Below, piece by piece: positions 57,706 through 64,000 of a stretch of 64,000 nucleotides of DNA. A program made the translations under genes and the position numbers. The stretch covers positions 388,961-452,960 of the forward strand of contig JASANH010000427.1 in assembly GCA_030248295.1 (NCBI GenBank), given 5' to 3'. Position 1 is the first letter of the stretch, and the number at the start of each line of letters is the position of its first letter. The notes below the pieces were generated by a model, which did no database searches, was not told the origin of the DNA, and saw only the letters and a program-made list of their open reading frames with translations. This DNA is from Mesodorylaimus sp. YZB2_4. Lineage: Eukaryota > Nematoda > Enoplea > Dorylaimida > Dorylaimidae.

Positions 57706-59819
57706 GTTAGCCGTAGATCATTACATGTAAATATTATTCGTAAACGTTAGTTGCTACATATAACGCATTTCTTTCACTTGATTTTGTTGAGGAACGAAAG
57801 ATCTCATCAAAAGAACAATAGACGCCATAATAGTGAACTGGATAAAGAGCTTTATTTTGGTGGTAATTCGACTTAATTAAGGACTTTCTGTTCGCTGACT
57901 CTCTGGCCCCTCTCATCCTGTACTTTATAGTGTTTGACGGACACGATTAACTAGGCGATTAGCATTTTCAGAAGTGTCTTTTTGTTGTTTGTTGTCTGTT
58001 GTGTGGCTGCGCCACTTGGTTTAAAAAAACAGTTTTGAGTAAGATGGACAATTTTCCGATTGAAACTCAGCACAATTTTGTAAGCGCTTAGGAATAAAGT
58101 GAAAAAAGTATAGGCGTTAGGGGGCCGGTATGGTTTGCGTGTGAGGCCTGTGGAAAATATAGTGTGGTGACTGGTGCAAGTCGGTGCAAATGGCGGCAGC
58201 AAAGCACGCGGGGGTATATACGAACGTGTTGAAGGCGTGGCGGCGGGTGGCAGCGACGAGAAGTTATGATCAGTGTTTTCTCGAAATACTTAGTCACGAC
58301 ATAGGTATTTTATGGATGAAGTGTGTGAAGAACTTTGCGCTGAACAAGATAAAAGTAATTTCGTGGTTTTTCCCGATGGTTTGAGGTAAAAAAGTTTGAA
58401 GAAAGGGGACCGTGGCGAGACGCGGTGTAGGTAGCCATGCATGTTTGTTATAGGCAGCCGCGTTGCGGTGCGTTGTGCAATTCATTTTACGGCGGGTGAA
58501 CGTTTAAAAGGAGGCACGCGCTTTGATGTCGTCGTGACTGTTTGTGGCAAGATCCATTCACTAAGCAATAACGTTTAGTTGGTATGTTATTTCACAATTT
58601 TCGCATAAAGGGGTAAGTGTTTAAAAAGGTTTGAAGAATTGTGTGTGTGATGGTTTGGGCAATTTTTTGGAATGTAGTATACCAACGTGTTGGAGGCGAG
58701 GCTGCGGGTGGCAGCGGCCGATTTTATGACCAGTGTTTTCTCGTAATTTTTAGTGATAACATAGGTGTTTCAGACACGAAGGTTGTAAAGATTTTTTCGC
58801 TCTATAAAATGTAGCTAATTTTGTAAGATTAGGGTCAGGAGAGAATTTTGTCGATGGTTTTAGGTACGTGATTTGGTTAGCCGTGCGGGGTTTTGTTATA
58901 GGTAGCTGCGCGCTGTGGAGGGATTTGTACTGTCTCATCGTCGTAACCATCGTATTCTACCTACGACTACATTTCAACGTGCTGTGCAATTTAGCAAAGG
59001 GGCATACATTTGCTTGGAATATATTCCAATGTGTTGTGCAAATAAGCAAAGTGGCGTACTTAAGTGTTATTAGTGGGTGGATTAATTTTGCTTGCAGATT
59101 TTTTCGCTATTTATCAGCGGGGGAAATTGGTGATTATTTGGCGTGATAACTTTAAACGGTTTCATAGCAAGCTGGCGGGAGAATAGGCCTTTGTCTAGGA
59201 TAAAACATTTGGCGAGGTTGCTCCAAATGTTAGGTATATTGCGCAATAGGACGAAATAGTCGTATATAAGGGCGTCCTCATTAGTTAGTTGCTTGCGAAG
59301 CAAGTGTTCGAGAGAATAGAATGTATTTTGGATTATTGATTGGTTACGTAGGATATTTTAAAAGACCAACATATTTGACAGCAGTAGGTTGTTGTTGGGG
59401 CGAGTCAGGAAATTTCGAAATTTTTGTTGGGCATAGTTGCCTGGTTATGTAGCTTGTTTTTGGGGCTGTAGAATGTGTCAACGATAAATAAATTATTTTG
59501 ACGATTGTTTTGCAAGTGTAAGTAGATTTTGGTGCAGTCCTCTGTTATACATAACATATATAGTAATTTTTTTAGGCAATTGGATATAAGTGAGATAAGT
59601 GAAACTTTTGTAGTGGGTGTTAAAAATATAAGGATTGCTTTCGCCAGTTTTGTGTTGTTGAATATTGTGTTTGTAGTTTTGGAGTATTTTTGCACGTAGC
59701 TACGTAAGTTGGACAATAGTGTAGAAGATTCGGCCGCATAGCTATAATTGGGGAAAGTGTGGGTGGGAGTAACTTACTATTTTGTATTGTAAATTTACGT
59801 CAATTCTGAAAGAGATAAC
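57706..59819. other. Intergenic with a diverged direct repeat
   Basis: No supported gene. Two diverged copies of a roughly 460-bp unit occur at about 58220-58490 and 58685-58920 (shared: GCGGGTGGCAGCG, CAGTGTTTTCTCG, TAGCCGTGC-type, TTGTTATAGG-AGC-GCG). Confidence 0.5.
58220..58920 (+). repeat. Two-copy diverged direct repeat, period about 460 bp
   Basis: Matched blocks in order: GTGTTG-AGGCG, GCGGGTGGCAGCG, TATGA-CAGTGTTTTCTCG, ACATAGGT, GATGGTTT-AGGTA, TTGTTATAGG. Confidence 0.55.
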
Positions 59820-61560
59820 TTCATTCATTCATTCATTTTTACTGGAAGTCAAACGCTGATGCGCACTCAAGGACCCCAGACACCAAATATACGAACATAA
59901 GTGAAAATATGGATGAAAACAAATAAGATAAAAAAGAGCTCAAAAAGTCATTTTATAAATACTTTCACGGAACTGTGCCAATTTAAATAACACTACATTT
60001 TCCGTCAGATCATTCCATAAAACTCCCGTCGACAATAAAAAATTTTGGCTAAAAGTCTGTCGAGTATCAGTTTGCAAGACTATTTGATGTCGCTTTACAT
60101 GCCTAGTAGCGTGAGAATGAGTGACGTGAATAAAAGGGCAAGGGTAGTCGTGAATCTCAAAATAAAATTTGTAAAATTGAACTAATTTGAGCCTCTTGCG
60201 ACGATCATAGAGACGACTCCAGCCGAGTTGGGCAAGACCCACATCATAATTGACCACCCAGTCCCGCAAGCAGAGACGAACTGCCAAACGCTGAGCCCGT
60301 TCCAATTCGTTTATGTCCGAGATCAGAATAGGGTCCCAAGCACAGGCTCCAAATTCCAACCGTGCCCTGATGCAAGCCTCGTACACAGTTCGAAGGACTG
60401 ACGGGTGCACATGACGGCCAAGCTTCCGAGTCACTGCGCCAATCATGGACAAGGCGTCGCGGGCTGTCTTTGCAACGTGTTCAGAAAATCGCATGTCGGC
60501 CGAGAAGACAACGCCAAGGTACTTGATCTGATCGACGCACTCCAAAGGCTGACCTCTCAATCGTAGTTCAGGAGACGACGATAAAGCACCTTGACGATAA
60601 CGATATACAATGCATTGCGTTTTGGAGATATTAAAATCTAAGCCAAATTTCCGAATCCATCGATCAATAAAATCAAGAGCAGGTTGTGCCAGAGCGGATA
60701 AACCTTCCAGGCGTTTAGCTGGGACGAGCAGGCACAAATCATCCGCATATGCTTGCAATAAAAAATCTGGGAATTGATCAGTGAAAAGGCGCAATAATGG
60801 GTTAATAAAAGCAATAAATAACGTTGGGCCCAGGACGGATCCCTAGGGAACACCAGAGGGAACACTCGTGATTGTTGAGGACGAGTTGTTGATCACCACA
60901 CGTTGAGTGCGACCAGTCAAGTAAGAATGAATCCTCTGAAGCAATTTGGCGGAGACGTTGTGGTCAGCTTGCAGCGAGGCGAGAAGTTTCGAATGAGGTA
61001 CTTGATCAAATGCCTTTTTCAAATCCAAGTACACTCCTGCCACATAACCGCCCTTGTAAGTATGGAGCCAATCGTGGATCCTTTGGCTCATGCCAATCAG
61101 TGCCCCGTTTGTGCCACGATGTGGTCTGAATCCATGTTGTTGATCAGACAGGTTCAGAAAAGATCGCAAAAGTTTGTCAACGTGGCCTTCCAAGATTTTG
61201 GCCAGAATAGGCAGTAGAGATATCGGACGGTACGATGAAGGCAAATTTCGATCACCCCCAGGCTTGCTAAGGGGAATTACTATGGCCCGTTTCCATATCG
61301 AGGGAAACTGACCACTGTCCATCGATCGATTGAAAAGGGCAGCCATGGCTGAGGCGATGGATGGTGCAATTTGTTTTAAAATCGGGACAGTGATGCCATC
61401 ATCGCCAGGAGCAATATTCGTACGAAGTCGACGGATTTCTTTCTCAATGAACGCAGGAGTAACAGAGTAATCCATTTGGGGGAGGGGGGGACATTTTGGG
61501 ACATCAAGGGGGAGGAGGCGTGTAAGTTCCATAATCAGTGTCATTGAAATTTTTAGCGGA
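59820..61560 (-). mobile_element. Non-LTR retrotransposon reverse transcriptase, copy 1
   Basis: On the minus strand, 61544 to 59940 forms one 535-codon frame interrupted by a single TAG (60841-60843). RT motifs appear in order: NIAPGDDGI, SIWKRAIVIPLSKPGG, SSYRPISLLP, QQHGFRPHRGT, YLDLKKAFDQVPH, SGVP*GSVLGP, QAYADDLCLLVPA, FNISKTQC and KYLGVVFS. These are typical of a Jockey/I-group LINE. The TAG replaces the Gln of the conserved PQG-type turn. The 3' end is marked by a TGAA/AATG tetranucleotide tail near 59820-59840, usual for such elements. The endonuclease and ORF1 are not visible; the RT runs upstream to about 61750 in broken frames (e.g. KKAKADYIKETF) and then meets an A/C-only tract. 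Confidence 0.88.
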
Positions 61561-61789
61561 AGTTACATTCAAAACAGAGGCCTTTTCGGTTGGTGTGGAC
61601 AAAGGGGAGTCGTGGCCCATTCGTAAATCAGGGACAGAGCGTTCATCTGGTGAGAGCCGCCGGAAAGCTGATCAAAATGACGATGGTGACTGACCACTAG
61701 TGAACGTCTCCTTGATATAGTCCGCCTTCGCCTTCTTGATTCCAGAACGACACTGACGAGAAAGCAGATAGACCCGCAGAGGACGCCCC

Positions 61790-61980
61790 AAAAACGGCCC
61801 GAACAAGCAGACAACAAAGCAAACCCACCAGCACAAACAAAACAAAAACAAAAAACAAAAAACAAACTCCAAAAAAACCACCAAAAAAAAACAAAACCAA
61901 CAACAAAAAAAACAAACCACACACAAAAAAAAACACCCACCCCCCCCACCAAACCACAACCAAAAACAAACAAAAACCTT
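61790..61980. repeat. A/C-only low-complexity tract
   Basis: From about 61798 to 61977 the plus strand is almost free of G and T (runs such as ACAAAAACAAAAAACAAA and CACCCACC). It separates the inverted RT copies and may be a consensus or assembly artefact. Confidence 0.75.
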
Positions 61981-61989
61981 TTCACTGAT

Positions 61990-62830
61990 CAATTCCCAAA
62001 TTTTTTTTGCAAGCATATGCGAATGATTTGTGCCTGCTCGTCCCAGCTAAACGCCTGGAAGGTTTATCCGCTCTGGCACAACCTGCTCTTGATTTTATTG
62101 ATCGATAAATTTGGAAATTCGGCTTAGATTTTAATATCTCCAAAACGCAATGCATTGTATATCGTTATCGTCAAGGTGCTTTATCGTCGTCTCCTGAACT
62201 ACGATTGAGAGGTCAGCGTTTGGAGTACGTCGATCAGATCAAGTACCTTGGCGTTGTCTTCTCGGCCGACATGCGATTTTCTGAACACGTTGCAAAGACA
62301 GCCCGCGACGCCTTGTCCATGATTGGCGCACTGACTCGGAAGCTTGGCCGTCATGTGCACCCGTCAGTCCTTCGAACTGTGTACGAACGAGGCTTGCATC
62401 AGGGCACGGTTGGAATTTGGAGCCTGTGCTTGGGACCCTATTCTGATCTCGGACATAAACGAATTGGAACGGGCTCAGCGTTTGGCAGTTCGTCTCTGCT
62501 TGCGGGACTGGGTGGTCAATTATGATGTGGGTCTTGCCCAACTCGGCTGGAGTCGTCTCTATGATCGTCGCAAGAGGCTCAAATTAGTTCAATTTTACAA
62601 ATTTTATTTTGAGATTCACGACTACCCTTGCCCTTTTATTCACGTCACTCATTCTCACGCTACTAGGCATGTAAAGCGACATCAAATAGTCTTGCAAACT
62701 GATACTCGACAGACTTTTAGCCAAAATTTTTTATTGTCGACAAATTAGGGAGTTTTATGGAATGATCTGACGAAAATGGAATAGTGCTATTTAAATTGGC
62801 AGCAGTTGTGAAAGCAAATTTATAAAATGA
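61990..62830 (+). mobile_element. RT copy 2, inverted relative to copy 1
   Basis: The plus strand repeats the reverse complement of about 60770-59960 (GCATATGCGAATGATTTGTG onward: palm ADDL, KYLGVVFSADMRFS, WVVNYDVGLAQLGWSRLYDR, TDTRQTFSQNF). A 4-nt insertion near 62385 and other indels break the frame, and a TAA replaces the usual codon near 62105. The first 300 codons of the RT are absent. Confidence 0.8.
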
Positions 62831-63351
62831 CTATTTTGAGCCTCTTGCGACGATCATAAGACGACTCCAGCCAGGCAAGACCCACATCAAATGACCACCC
62901 AGCCCGCAAGCAGAGACAACGCCAAACGCGAGCCCGTTCCAATTCTTATGTCCAGATCAAATAGGGTCCCAAGCACAGGCTCCAAATTTCAACCGTGCCC
63001 AGCAAGCCTCTACACAGTTCAAGGACTCACCGGTGCACATGACGGCCAAGCTTCCAGTCACTGCGCCAATCATGGACAAGGCGTCGCGGGCTGTCTTCAA
63101 CTGTTCAGAAAATCGCATGTCGGCCAAAGAGAACGCCAAGACTATCATCGACGCACTCCAAAGGCTGACCTCTCAATCAGTCAAGACGACAAAAGCACCT
63201 TACATAACATATACAATGCATTGCTTTCGAGATTTTAAATCTAAGCCATATTTCCGTTTCCATCATCCATATTTTCAGCTTATGCCACGAAACCCCAGCA
63301 GCACAGCAGCACAAATCATTCGTATATTTGGTGTCTGGGGTCCTTGAGTGC
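62831..63351 (-). pseudogene. RT copy 3, distal part with dense small deletions
   Basis: The minus strand matches 60181-60790 of copy 1 but has many 1-4-nt deletions. At 63318-63352 it carries a piece (GGTGTCTGGGGTCCTTGAGT) that in copy 1 belongs to the 3' end (near 59860), out of order. Frames are destroyed. Confidence 0.7.
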
Positions 63352-64000
63352 GCAATAATGGGTTAATAAAAGCAATAAATAACGTTGGGCCCAGGACGGA
63401 TCCCTAGGGAACACCAGAGGGAACACTCGTGATGGTTGAGGACGAGTTGTTGATCACCACACGTTGAGTGCGACCAGTCAAGTAAGAATGAATCCTCTGA
63501 AGCAATTTGGCGGAGACGGGGTGGTCAGCTTGCAGCGAGGCGAGAAGTTTCGAATGAGGTACTTGATCAAATGCCTTTTTCAAATCCAAGTACACTCCTG
63601 CCACATAACGGCCCTTGTAAGTATGGAGCCAATCGTGGATCCTTTCGGCTCATGCCAATCAGTGCCCCGTTTGTGCCACGATGTGGTCTGAATCCATGTT
63701 GTTGATCAGACAGGTTCAGAAAATATCGCAAAAGTTTGTCAACGTGGCCTTCCAAGATTTTGGCCAGAATAGGCAGTAGAGATATCGGACGGTACGATGA
63801 AGGCAAATTTCGATCACCCCCAGGCTTGCTAAGGGGAATTACTATGGCCCGTTTCCATATCGAGGGAAACTGACCACTGTCCATCGATCGATTGAAAAGG
63901 GCAGCCATGGCTGAGGCGATGGATGGTGCAATTTGTTTTAAAATCGGGACAGTGATGCCATCATCGCCAGGAGCAATATTCGTACGAAGTCGACGGATTT
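63352..64000 (-). mobile_element. RT copy 3, proximal part, runs off the window
   Basis: The minus strand is about 99 per cent identical by eye to 60791-61440 of copy 1, including the same TAG at SGVP*GS (63402-63404). There is a 1-nt insertion near 63645 (TTTCGGCTC versus TTTGGCTC). It continues beyond the right edge. Confidence 0.8.

Noticed and set aside
61569..62016. Phe/Val/Cys-rich hydrophobic frames on the minus strand
   Set aside because: They read the A/C-only tract on its complement (T/G only); no real membrane protein is implied.

Overview
This is a window of animal nuclear DNA, most likely from an invertebrate. It has spliced genes with GT-AG introns, tRNA-derived SINEs, non-LTR retrotransposons, several DNA-transposon families and long AT microsatellites. 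I cannot place it more precisely from sequence alone. No rRNA gene, tRNA gene or CRISPR array was seen.

Layout. 1-1798: decayed 3' end of an L1-like non-LTR retrotransposon. 2895-4139: intronless rhodopsin-type GPCR. 8552-15855: three-exon gene for a NLF-1/FAM155-like accessory subunit of the NALCN sodium-leak channel, with an AT-rich first intron. 18.1-48.6 kb: a tandem family of small secreted genes sharing one four-exon plan (signal peptide; C-type-lectin-like domain over two exons; PAN/apple-like C-terminal exon). Three copies look intact (20193-21820 minus, 23278-24275 minus, 39230-42413 plus). Two are complete apart from one frameshift (28359-29327 plus, 47581-48556 plus). One is a clear pseudogene (30568-31467 minus), one is a fragment split by a transposon (43080-43152 and 45786-45984 minus), and one survives only as an orphan signal-peptide exon (18145-18217 minus). 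The copies carry two classes of conserved upstream block, and at two places these blocks lie head to head.

Mobile DNA. 43153-45785 is a 2.6-kb element with about 420-bp terminal inverted repeats and a perfect 6-bp target duplication. It carries no recognisable transposase but holds an RRM protein ORF and a spliced Cys-containing ORF. 50532-53460 is a decayed tyrosine-recombinase element joined to a KMT5A-like SET domain. 55482-56684 is a hAT-like non-autonomous element with a perfect 8-bp target duplication. 56774-57698 is a foldback element with two 225-bp arms inside a TA-flanked TIR element. Near the right edge a non-LTR reverse transcriptase is present as minus, plus and minus copies around an A/C-only tract, which may be an assembly artefact.

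The lectin-PAN proteins are probably a secreted recognition family evolving by duplication, gene conversion and loss. The NLF-1-like protein and the GPCR are unrelated single genes. The best candidates for something undescribed are the cargo-bearing 6-bp-TSD element and the YR-SET element.
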